A stretch of 32,129 nucleotides of DNA from JADFQT01 sp047516825 (GCA_047516825.1 JAKZUA010000208.1:1-32129); one strand, 5' to 3'; positions 1 through 8,460 are shown, counted from the stretch's first letter. Numbers and translations: made by a program. Notes: generated by a model from the letters alone, not told the origin.

Positions 1-189
1 GGGCTGTTATTCCTCACCCCCGGCAATCCATAACGCCTCACCCTCACCGGTACACCGGTCCTCGCGGCAGGTCCGCCAGCAGACAGGTTTTGGAAACTTC
101 CTCATGTCCCAAACGCCAAAGTCCCGAGCCGGTTCCGGCTGCTAACCTGAATTCAGCACCATCCAAAAATAAAAGACAGGAGAGCAGAA
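1..189. other. Upstream region of the vWA/LRR gene
   Basis: No convincing gene was found here. A short palindromic motif (ACCGGT repeated twice within 49-62) and the AGGAGA ribosome site before 190 are the only structures I can point to. I see no clear -35/-10 pair. Confidence 0.4.
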
Positions 190-1263
190 ATGAACCGCCT
201 CATCCACCAATCCATCCTCACCGCCATGCTGCTGGTGGCCGTTACCATGCTGGCAATAGCCATACCGAACAGCAATATAGTCTCGGCACACGAAGAGCCG
301 CCGGGGCTCTGCGACCGCAACCAAGTAGTCCAAGACTCTGTCCTGGCAAAACTGCCCGGCATAGACCAATGTTCCGGCGTAACTGGTGAACACCTGCGGG
401 GTCTCTCCGGGACCCTCGACCTATCAAGCCAGGGCATCACTGCCCTTTCGGCTGGGGACTTCCAGGGAATGTCCGGCATAACCGGGATAGACGCATCCGG
501 GAACCAGCTCTCCCGTGTACCCGGAAACCTGCTCCAACAACTCCGCCACCAGAGCCACACCCACTCGACCACGGAGACCAGCCGGAACGGCTACGTCATA
601 GCCGTGATCGACAAGTCCGGCTCCATGAGCGGACAGCTCAGCACCGCAAAGTCAGGCGCCCGGTGGCTTGCGGCCAACAGGCCGGACAGCATGCCGATGG
701 CGGTCATGGCCTTCTCGAACACCGCCCACACGGCGCAGGATTTCACCACCGAAACCGACAGCCTGAACAACGCCATCAACAACCTCTCTGCCAACGGCAG
801 CACCAACATAGACGACGCCCTCGCTGGAACGTACAGCCAAGCCGACAGCCGGCCGGACACATCGTTGCCCGTCGCCATCATCGTGTTCAGCGACGGCGGG
901 TTCACGCTGTCCGGCAGCCTTCACGACACCATGTCCACCAACTCCGTCAACGGCGTCAAGGTCAGCACCATCTCGACCTCCGGCCACAATGCCAACATGC
1001 AAAACCTGGCCGCCCGCGGAGGCGGGGTGTACAACACCCAGCCCAGCTCCTCGCAAAGCGGCTCATACTTCCCCATCAGGACAACCAGCGAGACCACCAC
1101 CACGACAAACAGCCACGAGCCATCCATCACCTCGCTTGACCTGTCAGGCAACTCCCTCTCATCATTACCCAGCGGGACCTTCGCCCAACTGCCAACCCTG
1201 ACCAGCATCAACCTCAGGGACAACTCCCTGACCTCCGTCCCGGCAGGGGTCGTTGCCCGATGA
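190..1263 (+). CDS. Secreted vWA/leucine-rich-repeat protein, 3' truncated
   Basis: Predicted exported protein. It has an N-terminal signal peptide (hydrophobic residues 9-26, likely cleavage after VSA at 31-33). Residues 70-118 resemble one or two leucine-rich repeats. A von Willebrand factor A domain spans about 132-300, with an intact MIDAS: DKSGS at 141-145, Thr205 in STNIDDA and Asp235 in FSDGG. LRR sequence resumes at 311-352. The vWA domain is therefore inserted inside an LRR array, joined by Ser/Thr/His-rich linkers. Such proteins usually bind ligands or partners at the cell surface; the ligand is unknown. An AGGAGA ribosome site lies just upstream of ATG 190. The ORF stops at 1261-1263 within IS701 sequence: flank-derived coding ends near 1244, and the last few codons belong to the insertion. 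The original protein was certainly longer. Confidence 0.85.
   Translation: MNRLIHQSILTAMLLVAVTMLAIAIPNSNIVSAHEEPPGLCDRNQVVQDSVLAKLPGIDQCSGVTGEHLRGLSGTLDLSSQGITALSAGDFQGMSGITGIDASGNQLSRVPGNLLQQLRHQSHTHSTTETSRNGYVIAVIDKSGSMSGQLSTAKSGARWLAANRPDSMPMAVMAFSNTAHTAQDFTTETDSLNNAINNLSANGSTNIDDALAGTYSQADSRPDTSLPVAIIVFSDGGFTLSGSLHDTMSTNSVNGVKVSTISTSGHNANMQNLAARGGGVYNTQPSSSQSGSYFPIRTTSETTTTTNSHEPSITSLDLSGNSLSSLPSGTFAQLPTLTSINLRDNSLTSVPAGVVAR
1239..1244. other. Left core/flank junction (CCCGGC)
   Basis: This six-base word is shared with 24424-24429. Left of it the sequence reads as the LRR gene; right of it, as IS701 transposase on the minus strand. The local match between LRR and IS sequence may extend a few bases further (CCCGGCAGGGG), because the LRR codons for Pro-Ala-Gly resemble this stretch of the IS. 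The exact breakpoint is therefore uncertain by about 10 bases. Confidence 0.65.
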
Positions 1264-2221
1264 GCCAACCTGCAGTAGGGAGGGGTTTGCCTCTACGGCC
1301 AACCCGGTAAACCCGCACTCGAGTGAACTCCTTGGTCAGATTGCCCTTGCTCCCTTCCCGCCAGGTAATAGCTTGCCAGGCATCTTGGAGCAGTTCTTCC
1401 AGGAGAGCGTTGGCCTCTCGACTGGGTATCCGGTCCTCCAGACGGCGGGCCCGTCTGGGTCTCCCCTGGCCCTGGTACGGCGGGGCTGGTTGTTCTCCGG
1501 AGTCCTCTTCCACATCCTGGGCCAGGCGGAAGCGAGTAGAGGAGGCTACGCCGACCAGATAGGGGAGTCCTCGAGTCTCCAGGCCATCCAGGAACCGGGG
1601 TTGGTCCCCATAACCGGCATCGGCCAGCACTGCCTCGGTGGGCACTGCCGCAGCTATACCCGCATCGATAAGCTCCAGGGCTATCTTCCCCTTGGTCTGA
1701 AAGGAAGTGCCCGCAGGCACCTTTGCCGCGCTAAGCCGTACCTGGTCCTGGGTCCAACCTTCCGGCAGGTAGAGGCGGGCCGTGATCGGCCAATCAAAGC
1801 TCCCATCCACATAGTGGGATGTCACCAGCACCTGACAGTTGTCTACCCGTCCCAGGGTTCCCGAGTACTGCCTCGCCACACCCACCGAGTGGGTCCCTTT
1901 CTTGGCAAATCCGGTGTCATCAATGATCTGCAGCCCCCGGCCCAGGCTAGCCTGGGCCACCATGTATTGCACCCGGAGCTGGTCCATATCCCTGGAGTCC
2001 CACTCGGTGTTGGTAAGGAATTCCTGCAGTCGCTGGCCGTTGGTCCCGGCTACCCCTCGGCCCAGGTCCGAGGCTGTCTTACGAGGAATATCCGCCAGGA
2101 GACCGGCGGTGTAACGCTCCATCGCATGCCGGCTTTGCCCTCGCGATACCAGGGATGCATACGGCTGAAGGAAGGCCGCCAAATCTGCCGGCGGACTGGG
2201 TCCCACTTTAATGACCACCAC
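1245..2221 (-). pseudogene. IS701-family transposase, N-terminal part
   Basis: DDE transposase of the IS701 family, which moves the element by cut and paste. The family is recognised from the N-terminal MERYTAGLLADIPRKTA-type block (34-50), DDTGFAKKG (101-109, first catalytic Asp) and VLADAGYGD (198-206, second catalytic Asp). Translation starts at GTG 2221 behind a GAGGTGGGG ribosome site. The reading frame runs to the Arg-Pro-Leu-Pro-Gly block and then passes into antisense LRR sequence, stopping at 1214. The third catalytic residue (Glu) is missing here and lies in the fragment at 24075-24429. Alone, this fragment cannot be an active transposase. Confidence 0.85.
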
Positions 2222-2321
2222 CCCACCTCACCACTATCTAGTAGATACGGTTGCAATCTACCAAAACCTCTGCCAAATCGCCTTGCTACACCACAACCAA
2301 TCGCTAATAAAGTAGTATTAG
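1245..2321 (-). mobile_element. IS701-family element, 5' three quarters
   Basis: This is the larger of two complementary pieces of one IS701-like element; the other is 23995-24429. The outer end is marked by a terminal inverted repeat at 2305-2321. Read on the minus strand it is CTAATACTACTTTATTA, matching 23995-24011 at 16 of 17 positions. Added together the pieces give about 1.5 kb, the usual size for this family. I could not find a convincing target-site duplication outside the two ends. Confidence 0.8.
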
Positions 2322-2438
2322 CAAGGCCAAGGTGAGAAAAACCGCGTGACATGAGGGCAATTATTCTAGATAATGCCACCTACCCCCCGCGCTACAGGCA
2401 CGCAGCAGATGCCGGGAATAGGAGGGCAACCGCAGCTG

Positions 2439-3383
2439 ATGGTGAAGCCAGATCTACACTTTGGCGCCGGGTTGGCCTTGGGCGCCAGCGAGACCGCTTT
2501 CCAGGCCCGCTGGATGGAGGAGCTAGGTTACGAATACTTGTCGGCGGGCGAGCATTTCATGCGGGGTAATCCCCCGGGGCCTACCCACGCCGTTCTGCCG
2601 TTGCTGGGGGTAGCGGCCGGCGCCACCGAGCGGATTCGGCTGCTTTCTTCCATAGTCCTGACGCCCTTCTACCATCCTTTAATGCTGGCCAAGTTCGCCT
2701 CGACGCTGGACGTTGCATCCGGGGGACGGCTCACCCTGGGTGTGGGAGTAGGCGGCGAGTTTCCGGTGGAGTTTGAAGCCGCTGGGTTGAACGTGCGACA
2801 ACGGGGGAGCCGCACCAATGAGTGCCTGGAAGTGGTCCGGCGACTTTGGACCCAGGACCGGGTGAGCTTTAAGGGCAGACATTTCCAGCTGGAGGATGTG
2901 GCTTTGAATCCTCCGCCGGCCCAGCAGCCCCATCCTCCCATCTGGGTAGCAGGCCGACGAGATGCCGCCATGCGCCGGGCGGCGCGCTACGGCGATGGCT
3001 GGCTACCCTATTTCTACAGCCCGCAGCGGTACCGGGACAGCGTGGAGAAAATCACAGTAATGGTTGCCGAGGAAGGGCGGGATATTTCTGGATTCCAATG
3101 GGGCTTCTTCCCCTATATCTCCATCTACCCGACGGTAGAGGAGGCTGCCAGCGTGGCCGCCGAGGCCTTGGGTGGCCGGTACCTCTACGGAGGAGACTTC
3201 CTGGAAATCGTTCGCAACTACTGCCTGCTGGGGCCGGTGGAGAGCTGCATTGCTCGTCTCCAAGAGTTCATCGACGCCGGGGCTCGCCACATCGTCTTCA
3301 ACATCTCATGCCCCAGAGAGGATCGGGCCCGCCATCTGGAAACCATCGCTAAAGAGATCATCCCCCATTTTCGGGATGAATAA
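2439..3383 (+). CDS. LLM-class flavin-dependent (probably F420) oxidoreductase
   Basis: Luciferase-like monooxygenase fold, a TIM barrel that binds reduced F420 or FMN; the substrate is unknown. Family signatures are the first strand (HFGAGLAL), the AGEHF loop, ERIRLLSSIVLTPFYHPLMLAK, the glycine-rich GRLTLGVGVGGEFP segment, and the PPIWVAGR plus ARYGDGWLPY blocks typical of F420-dependent members. I prefer ATG 2439, which has GGAGGG about 13 bases upstream and places the first beta strand at the N-terminus. In-frame ATGs at 2373 and 2409 would add 22 or 10 low-complexity residues. The gene lies just past the outer end of the IS701 piece and appears monocistronic. Choice of cofactor is inferred from family resemblance only. 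Confidence 0.85.
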   Translation: MVKPDLHFGAGLALGASETAFQARWMEELGYEYLSAGEHFMRGNPPGPTHAVLPLLGVAAGATERIRLLSSIVLTPFYHPLMLAKFASTLDVASGGRLTLGVGVGGEFPVEFEAAGLNVRQRGSRTNECLEVVRRLWTQDRVSFKGRHFQLEDVALNPPPAQQPHPPIWVAGRRDAAMRRAARYGDGWLPYFYSPQRYRDSVEKITVMVAEEGRDISGFQWGFFPYISIYPTVEEAASVAAEALGGRYLYGGDFLEIVRNYCLLGPVESCIARLQEFIDAGARHIVFNISCPREDRARHLETIAKEIIPHFRDE

Positions 3384-3439
3384 GGCCAGGAACTTGGTCT
3401 GGGTGGCCCGGTTCTCAGAGGGTGAGTGAGAAGTCTGGT

Positions 3440-3509
3440 TCTCCCTTGGCAAGCGGGAGTTAGAGGGGGCGATTTAACCCCTCCCAACCTCCGCTTCGTA
3501 AGGTAGGTT
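3440..3509. repeat. Palindromic C/T-rich intergenic repeat, copy 1
   Basis: CTCCC...GGGAGTTAGAGGGGG followed by AACCCCTCCCAACCTCC. It matches copy 2 at 15532-15600 over most of its length. These repeats occur only between genes and fold into hairpins. They look like the small dispersed palindromic repeats common in Chloroflexota genomes (inference). Confidence 0.6.
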
Positions 3510-3650
3510 TATCTCCTCACCTAGCCGCTTATAGGTGCTTAAGGCGTCGGGGTCGGCTGGCTGAACCCCTTTTGGAGGAGAAACATCTAATTTGTTGGTG
3601 AGGGAAGCGCCAAGGCTTGCCCATCATTAGGTTAATCCCAGGAGGTAAAA

Positions 3651-4858
3651 ATGGCTCAGCCAGAGATTAAATCGGATATAAAATTTTACGGAGCGCACTG
3701 GTGCCCGGATTGTCGCCGCTCCAGGAAATTCTTGGGAGAGCACCGGATGCCGTATCAGTATTTTGACGTGGACCAGGACACCGAAGCCCAGGCTTACGTG
3801 CAGCAGATTAACGAGAATCGGCTGATAATTCCAACCATTCTGTTTTCCGACGGCTCTTTTTTGGTGGAACCCAGCGACGCGGAACTGGCGGAAAAGTTGG
3901 GGCTGCAGACCCAGGCCACCCAGACGTTTTACGACGTGATAGTGGTTGGCGCCAGTCCCGCCGGCTTCACAGCCTCTTTGTATGCCGCCAGGGAGGGCCT
4001 TAGCACTCTGTTGATCGACCGCTCGGCAGTGGGTGGTCAGGCCGGGATAACCGAAGCCATCGACAACTATCCCGGATTTCCGGAGGGGGTTGGAGGAGCC
4101 GAGCTGGTGGACCGCATGGAGGCGCAGGCCATCAGGTTCGGGGTTGAGGTGCTCCAGGCTCAAGATATTAAATCCGTGGCGGTAGACGGGCAATACCGCT
4201 CTGTAACTACCGCTCTGTAACTACCGCTTCCGGAGACGAATATTGCGCCTCCTCTATCCTGGTCAGCCCCGGTACCACCTACCGGCGCCTCAACGTACCT
4301 GGAGAAGACGACTTTATCGGGGCGGGCATCCACTTCTGCGCCACCTGCGACGGCCCTTTTTACAACGACAAGGAATTAATTGTGGTCGGCGGCGGGAACA
4401 GCGGGCTACAGGAAGGGCTGTTTCTCACCCGGTTCGCCAAGAAAGTGACGGTTTTGGAGGTTGGAGAAAGGCCAGGTGGCAGCCAGGTGCTACAAGACAA
4501 GGTGATAGGCCATCCCGCCATGGCAGTACGCTTACAAACCATGGTCGAAGAGTTTAAGGGGGAGGGACGTCTTTCCGGAGTGGTGGTTCGAGACCTGAAA
4601 TCCGGACAGACCGAGGAGTTGCACCCAGACGGCGTGTTCGTGTTTATCGGGCTCCTGCCCAATACCGGGTTCTTGCAGGATACCCTGAACCTGGACCGGT
4701 GGGGATTCATCGAAACCAGCAATAGCCTGGAAACCAGCGTTAAAGGCATCTTCGCGGCGGGAGACGCCAGGCAAGGAAGCACCAAGCAGGTGGCCTCCGC
4801 CACCGGCGAGGGAGCCACCGCCGCCCTGATGATCCGTCAGTATCTGGAACAATCATAA
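3651..4858 (+). pseudogene. Glutaredoxin-thioredoxin reductase fusion, frameshifted
   Basis: The first part, 3651-4220, encodes a glutaredoxin-like domain (residues 10-80, CPDC redox pair) followed by the FAD-binding start of a thioredoxin reductase (VIVVGASPAGFTASLYAAREG). The remainder, to 4858, encodes the NADPH domain (VVGGGNSG), the FCATCDGPFY redox-active centre and the C-terminal FAAGDAR motif. Between them, a 14-bp unit is present twice in tandem (4194-4221), shifting the frame and creating a stop at 4218-4220. Removing one copy restores a continuous 397-codon enzyme with every motif intact. The enzyme would pass electrons from NADPH through FAD to its own glutaredoxin or to thioredoxin. 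A good GGAGG ribosome site (3641-3645) precedes ATG 3651. It could be a recent mutation, a reversible slippage switch or a sequencing error. Confidence 0.85.
4194..4228 (+). repeat. 14-bp tandem duplication inside the reductase gene
   Basis: The unit TACCGCTCTGTAAC occupies 4194-4207 and 4208-4221 and is followed by a 7-base partial copy, giving 2.5 copies. Fourteen is not a multiple of three, so the second copy causes the frameshift. Confidence 0.95.
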
Positions 4859-4984
4859 AGGCGGGACCCACATAGATAACCACCCCATCTCTGCGGGCTT
4901 GACCATGGTTTTAGTTTAGAGCCTGTGTTCAAAGCATCGCGCATTGTCCGCGCTAGAATAGAGAAATGGGTATCCTGGTATGGC

Positions 4985-5070
4985 CTGACCATAGCCCCTT
5001 CTCCTTTGACGGGAGAAGGTTGGGATGAGGTTGATACCCCTCACCTCACTCCTCTCCCACAAGGGGGTGA
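4985..5070. repeat. Palindromic C/T-rich intergenic repeat, copy 3
   Basis: The CCTTTGACGGGAGAAGGTTGGG block followed by TACCCCTCACCTC and CCCACAAGGGGG resembles the repeat at 13928-14012 and, more loosely, those at 3440 and 15532. Confidence 0.5.
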
Positions 5071-5141
5071 AGAAGCTGAAGCCCAAACCGGCATAGCAGC
5101 CTGAGCCTGGAAGTCAAGAAACTTTTAAAACCCACTCTTAG

Positions 5142-5235
5142 AAAAATCCGGAGGGGCGGGTTCCGGCTGAAGGATTTGCGTCCTTAGGCCTTCGCCGGAC
5201 GGCACCTTCTTGGTCCTTCCTCGCCTCCGGTTTTT
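5142..5235. other. Structured inverted-repeat element (ncRNA, terminator or MITE-like)
   Basis: The outer arms AAAAA-T-CCGGAGG (5142-5154) and CCTCCGGTTTTT (5224-5235) are complementary apart from one bulged T. They enclose a second stem of CCGGC-GAAGG (5163-5173) with CCTTCGCCGG (5189-5198), and an alternative small hairpin of AAGGA with TCCTT. The T-run follows the outer stem on the plus strand, and another T-run follows it on the minus strand. It could act as a bidirectional terminator for the reductase gene, a structured RNA, or a miniature inverted-repeat element. I do not recognise the family. Confidence 0.5.
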
Positions 5236-5261
5236 GTTGATCCTACGGGTTTTCGGGCGTG

Positions 5262-5289
5262 TTGTGGGGATCAAGGATTAGTGTATAAT
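5262..5289 (+). promoter_or_regulatory. Sigma-70-type promoter for the radical SAM gene
   Basis: TTGTGG at 5262-5267 and a perfect TATAAT at 5284-5289 are separated by 16 bases. The start codon is about 75 bases downstream. The predicted leader contains an imperfect hairpin (GATTGCCTG with CAGGCGATC, about 5304-5336). Confidence 0.6.
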
Positions 5290-5367
5290 GTGGGCCGTTA
5301 AACGATTGCCTGGTCCGGGGACTGGTCAGGCGATCAGCGGCCCACGACTGTCCTGCGAGAGGTGATG

Positions 5368-7161
5368 ATGTCCAAGATCAAGCGGGTAGTGCTGGTGCAG
5401 CCGGCTTCCGCGGGCGGGAACTTTGAATACGTGGCCATACCTCGCCAGGGTATGCTGTTTCTCTCAGGTGCCCTGGCCCAGTGGGAAGGCCCCCATCTCT
5501 ACGAACGAGATATCTGGTTTGAGGACCGTTCGGGCCTGATGGACCCGGATTCTGACCTGGACGGGGTCGACATACTGATGGTCACCGCCTTGATTAACGA
5601 GGCGCCGCGGGCCTATCAAATTGCCCGGTTGGCCAAGCTCCATCATCCCGAGATTATCACCATAGGCGGCGGACCCCAAATGAGCCCTCTCTCCGAGGAG
5701 GCGATTCGGCTGGGTGGGTTCGACGTCATTGTCAACCGGGAGGGGGAAGATATCATCGGCCAGCTCAGCGATACGCTGTTGGAGTATCAACATTCGCCTA
5801 TGCTGGATTCCTACCTTGACAAAATTCCCGGTATCAGCTTTATGCGGGATGGCAACCTGGTGGAAACCCGCCGCTCCGGATTGGTGGCGCCGGATTTTGT
5901 GGAGTTGCCGGATTTCCGGTCGATTCGGGACCTCTCGCCCGCCAACCCCATGGCCGGCGGAGTAATAGAAACAGTGCGGGGCTGCACCGAAAAGTGCACC
6001 TACTGTCAGGTTATTCAGCAGTTCTTGGGTTATCGGTTGATCAGTCGGGAAGCCGAGTATAAGCGCCTGGTCCAGCTGCAGGAATTGGCCTCCGATGGTT
6101 TGATTCACACCGCCGGTAATGGCAAATTCACCGTCTTTATCTCCGACGACCTCCACCCACCGCCCCTGCGAGCGGTAAAGTATCGAAACGAGCGACTGGA
6201 ACGCCTGAAGGCATGGCATGGCCGCACCGACGACATGTACCTGATCTGCCAGGCTCGGGCCGAGATCGGGCAAGACCAGGAATTGGCCGAGGCGATGTCC
6301 GACGCCAACATTAAAATGCTCTACCTGGGAGTGGAATCCAACAACGCGGAAAACTTGAAGGTGGTGCAGAAGCGTCAGGAGCCCGGCCAAATGGAGAATG
6401 ACCTGCGGGTTCTGAACCAGATGGACTTCACCGTGGTGGCCATGACCATTATTGGCCTTCCTTACGACAATGAGGAAGACATAATGAACCTGGCCGAATG
6501 GGTTACCCAATACAGCAAGTATCAAACTGCCAACCTGTTGACTCCCCTGCCGGCTACCTCCAATTGGGACAGCTTGACCCCACTCAACGAGAAAGGAGAG
6601 CTTCTGGCCGAAGGTGAAATCCGCCCCTATCACCTGTATACCGGACGCCAGCTGGTTTTCCATGACGAGCGCTGGACCATGCAGGAAAGCCAGGAGCTGT
6701 TCGAGCGTTACTCCGCCAAGCTGACCTCCATCGACAACCTGTATGGGCGGGTGTTCCGAATGTTGCGGTCCTACAAGCTGCGGCTAGCGGCGACCAGCCG
6801 GGACCTGGGAGACACGATCACCGCGCGCATTGGAGAGGCCACGGAGGTTTTACGAGGCTGGTCTGAACCGGCGTCCATGGCCGGCCGGGAGTTTGGCGAG
6901 AACATTTCCCAGCGAATGGACGAGCTGGCCGAGAACCTGCGAACTGTGTCCCAGCCCTTGGCCAACACGCGGCGGGCGTTGGTGGACAACATCAGCCTTC
7001 GAGTCAACGAATTGTCCGACTCCCTCCGAACCTTGTCCGACCCCCTCACCACCGGCGGTAAGGACCTGGCTCAGAATATATCCCATCGGATAAACGAGTT
7101 GAGCGAAATGCTCAACGGGGTAATGGTCGATTCAAACAGGCGAACCACCATAAACAAGTAG
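5368..7161 (+). CDS. B12-binding-domain radical SAM protein with 29-residue C-terminal repeats
   Basis: Radical S-adenosylmethionine enzyme. Numbering is from an upstream in-frame GTG at 5362. The N-terminal part (about 60-140) has the cobalamin-binding-like TIGGGP and VNREGED blocks. The radical SAM barrel carries the 4Fe-4S motif C208-x3-C212-x2-C215, followed by YLGVES and MTIIGLPYDNEED. The overall layout resembles the P-methyltransferase/hopanoid/MiaB-like B12-radical SAM class; the substrate is unknown. Residues 485-588 form about 3.5 tandem repeats of 29 residues built on N-I-S-x-R-x-x-E-L-x-x-x-L-R-x-x-S-x-P-L, predicted helical or coiled coil, which is unusual for this family. ATG 5368 is preferred because GAGAGG lies six bases upstream; ATG 5365 and GTG 5362 are possible. 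No partner gene adjoins it, so its pathway cannot be inferred from context. Confidence 0.85.
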   Translation: MSKIKRVVLVQPASAGGNFEYVAIPRQGMLFLSGALAQWEGPHLYERDIWFEDRSGLMDPDSDLDGVDILMVTALINEAPRAYQIARLAKLHHPEIITIGGGPQMSPLSEEAIRLGGFDVIVNREGEDIIGQLSDTLLEYQHSPMLDSYLDKIPGISFMRDGNLVETRRSGLVAPDFVELPDFRSIRDLSPANPMAGGVIETVRGCTEKCTYCQVIQQFLGYRLISREAEYKRLVQLQELASDGLIHTAGNGKFTVFISDDLHPPPLRAVKYRNERLERLKAWHGRTDDMYLICQARAEIGQDQELAEAMSDANIKMLYLGVESNNAENLKVVQKRQEPGQMENDLRVLNQMDFTVVAMTIIGLPYDNEEDIMNLAEWVTQYSKYQTANLLTPLPATSNWDSLTPLNEKGELLAEGEIRPYHLYTGRQLVFHDERWTMQESQELFERYSAKLTSIDNLYGRVFRMLRSYKLRLAATSRDLGDTITARIGEATEVLRGWSEPASMAGREFGENISQRMDELAENLRTVSQPLANTRRALVDNISLRVNELSDSLRTLSDPLTTGGKDLAQNISHRINELSEMLNGVMVDSNRRTTINK

Positions 7162-7206
7162 CTCAGCTACCCCTGTCCCAGTTCACAGCTATGCTAGCTC
7201 ACAGCT

Positions 7207-8460
7207 ATGACCGATAAAAACCGCGTATTTATCACCGGCATCGGTATCATTAGCCCTCTGGGGCTGGACGTGTCTACCACTTGGTCCGAGCTCACCCAAG
7301 GCCATTCCGGGATCGATCAAATCACCGCCTTTGATACCGAGGGGTTCGACACCAGTTTTGCCGCGCAGGTTAAGGGCTTCGATCCGGAAGACTACCTGGA
7401 CCGCAAGTTGGCGCGGCGCATGGACCGTTTCGCCCAATTCGCCGCCGTGGCGGCCCAAGAAGCCTGCCGCAACGCCGGGATAAAGCCGGCTGAGGAAGAC
7501 CCCTACCGTACCGCTGTCATTATCGGCAGCGGCATCGGCGGAATCATCACCCTGTCCCAGCAATACGAGGTGCTGAGGGAGCGGGGACCCCGGCGAGTAA
7601 CCCCTTTCCTGATACCGATGATGTTGGGAGACATGGCGTCGGCTCAGGTCTCCATGGTAACGGGATCTATGGGCGCCAACTACTGCGTGGTATCGTCCTG
7701 CTCCAGCGGCGCCGACGCGCTGGGCCAGGGCTGGGAAATGATCCGAAGGGGCCAAGCCGATGTGGTGCTGGCCGGCGGCAGCGAAGCACCTATTTCCCCC
7801 ATCGCGGTGGCCGGCTTCAACTCCCTCCGGGCGCTATCCCGTTACAATGAGGACCCCCAACTGGCCAGCCGACCCTTCGATCGGGATCGGGATGGCTTCG
7901 TCATGGGAGAGGGATCCGCGGTTCTGGTGCTGGAAGGCGAGGAGCATTTTAGAAAGCGGCAGGCGTCGGCCCTGGCCGAGCTGCGAGGATACGGAGCCAC
8001 CTCTGACGCCCATCATGTGACTGAGCCCAATCCTACGGGACAAAGCGCCGCCGAGGCTATATTGTTAGCGTTACAGGCGGCGGAAGTGGATACTTCCGAG
8101 ATTGACTACCTCAACGCTCACGGCACCTCCACCCCGTTGAACGATAGCCAGGAAACCAAAGCCATCAAGCTGGCCCTCGGTGAGGAGGCCTACCGCGTTC
8201 CCATAAGCTCCAGCAAATCCATGACCGGTCATCTGCTGGGCGCCGGAGGGGCGCTGGAAGCTGCTTTTTGCGTGCTGGCCCTGCAACACGGGCTGATACC
8301 GCCAACCATCAACCTCCATAACCAGGATCCGGAGTGCGACCTGGACTACACTCCCTTGAAGGCTCGCACGAAGCCGCTAAATGTCGTGGTAAGCAATTCC
8401 TTTGGCTTTGGCGGCCACAACTCGGTTCTGGTGCTGTCCAGCGCCAACGGTACCGGCTAA
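7207..8460 (+). CDS. fabF: Beta-ketoacyl-ACP synthase II
   Basis: Condensing enzyme of type II fatty-acid synthesis. It extends acyl-ACP with malonyl-ACP in the cytoplasm. The thiolase-fold protein has the full catalytic set: nucleophile Cys165 (SSCSSGADALG), His305 (NAHGTSTP), Lys337 and His342 (SSSKSMTGHLLGAGG), and the C-terminal SNSFGFGGHN loop. Its length of 417 is normal. The start is unusual: the 11-mer TCACAGCTATG occurs at 7183-7193 and 7199-7209, so the ATG is duplicated 16 bases apart. Only the second ATG is in frame, and there is no strong ribosome site. No acpP or other fab gene lies next to it, so it seems to be transcribed alone or read through from the radical SAM gene 45 bases upstream. 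Confidence 0.93.
   Translation: MTDKNRVFITGIGIISPLGLDVSTTWSELTQGHSGIDQITAFDTEGFDTSFAAQVKGFDPEDYLDRKLARRMDRFAQFAAVAAQEACRNAGIKPAEEDPYRTAVIIGSGIGGIITLSQQYEVLRERGPRRVTPFLIPMMLGDMASAQVSMVTGSMGANYCVVSSCSSGADALGQGWEMIRRGQADVVLAGGSEAPISPIAVAGFNSLRALSRYNEDPQLASRPFDRDRDGFVMGEGSAVLVLEGEEHFRKRQASALAELRGYGATSDAHHVTEPNPTGQSAAEAILLALQAAEVDTSEIDYLNAHGTSTPLNDSQETKAIKLALGEEAYRVPISSSKSMTGHLLGAGGALEAAFCVLALQHGLIPPTINLHNQDPECDLDYTPLKARTKPLNVVVSNSFGFGGHNSVLVLSSANGTG

Larger units (their letters stand above)
4859..5261. other. Intergenic region with repeats and a structured element
   Basis: No gene is supported. It holds a palindromic C/T-rich repeat near 4985-5070 and a large inverted-repeat element at 5142-5235, both described separately, and ends at the promoter of the radical SAM gene. 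Confidence 0.6.

Noticed and set aside
1253..2335. Long plus-strand open frame across the IS701 piece
   Set aside because: It is antisense to clear transposase coding and its translation shows no family features.
5142..5235. c-di-GMP (GEMM-type) riboswitch on the minus strand
   Set aside because: The minus strand has a GGACGCAAA-like stretch, but the conserved second half of that aptamer is absent and no gene lies downstream on that strand.
5464..6663. 399-codon minus-strand open frame inside the radical SAM gene
   Set aside because: Antisense to a protein with strong catalytic motifs; such frames are expected in GC-rich DNA, and no ribosome site or family pattern is visible.
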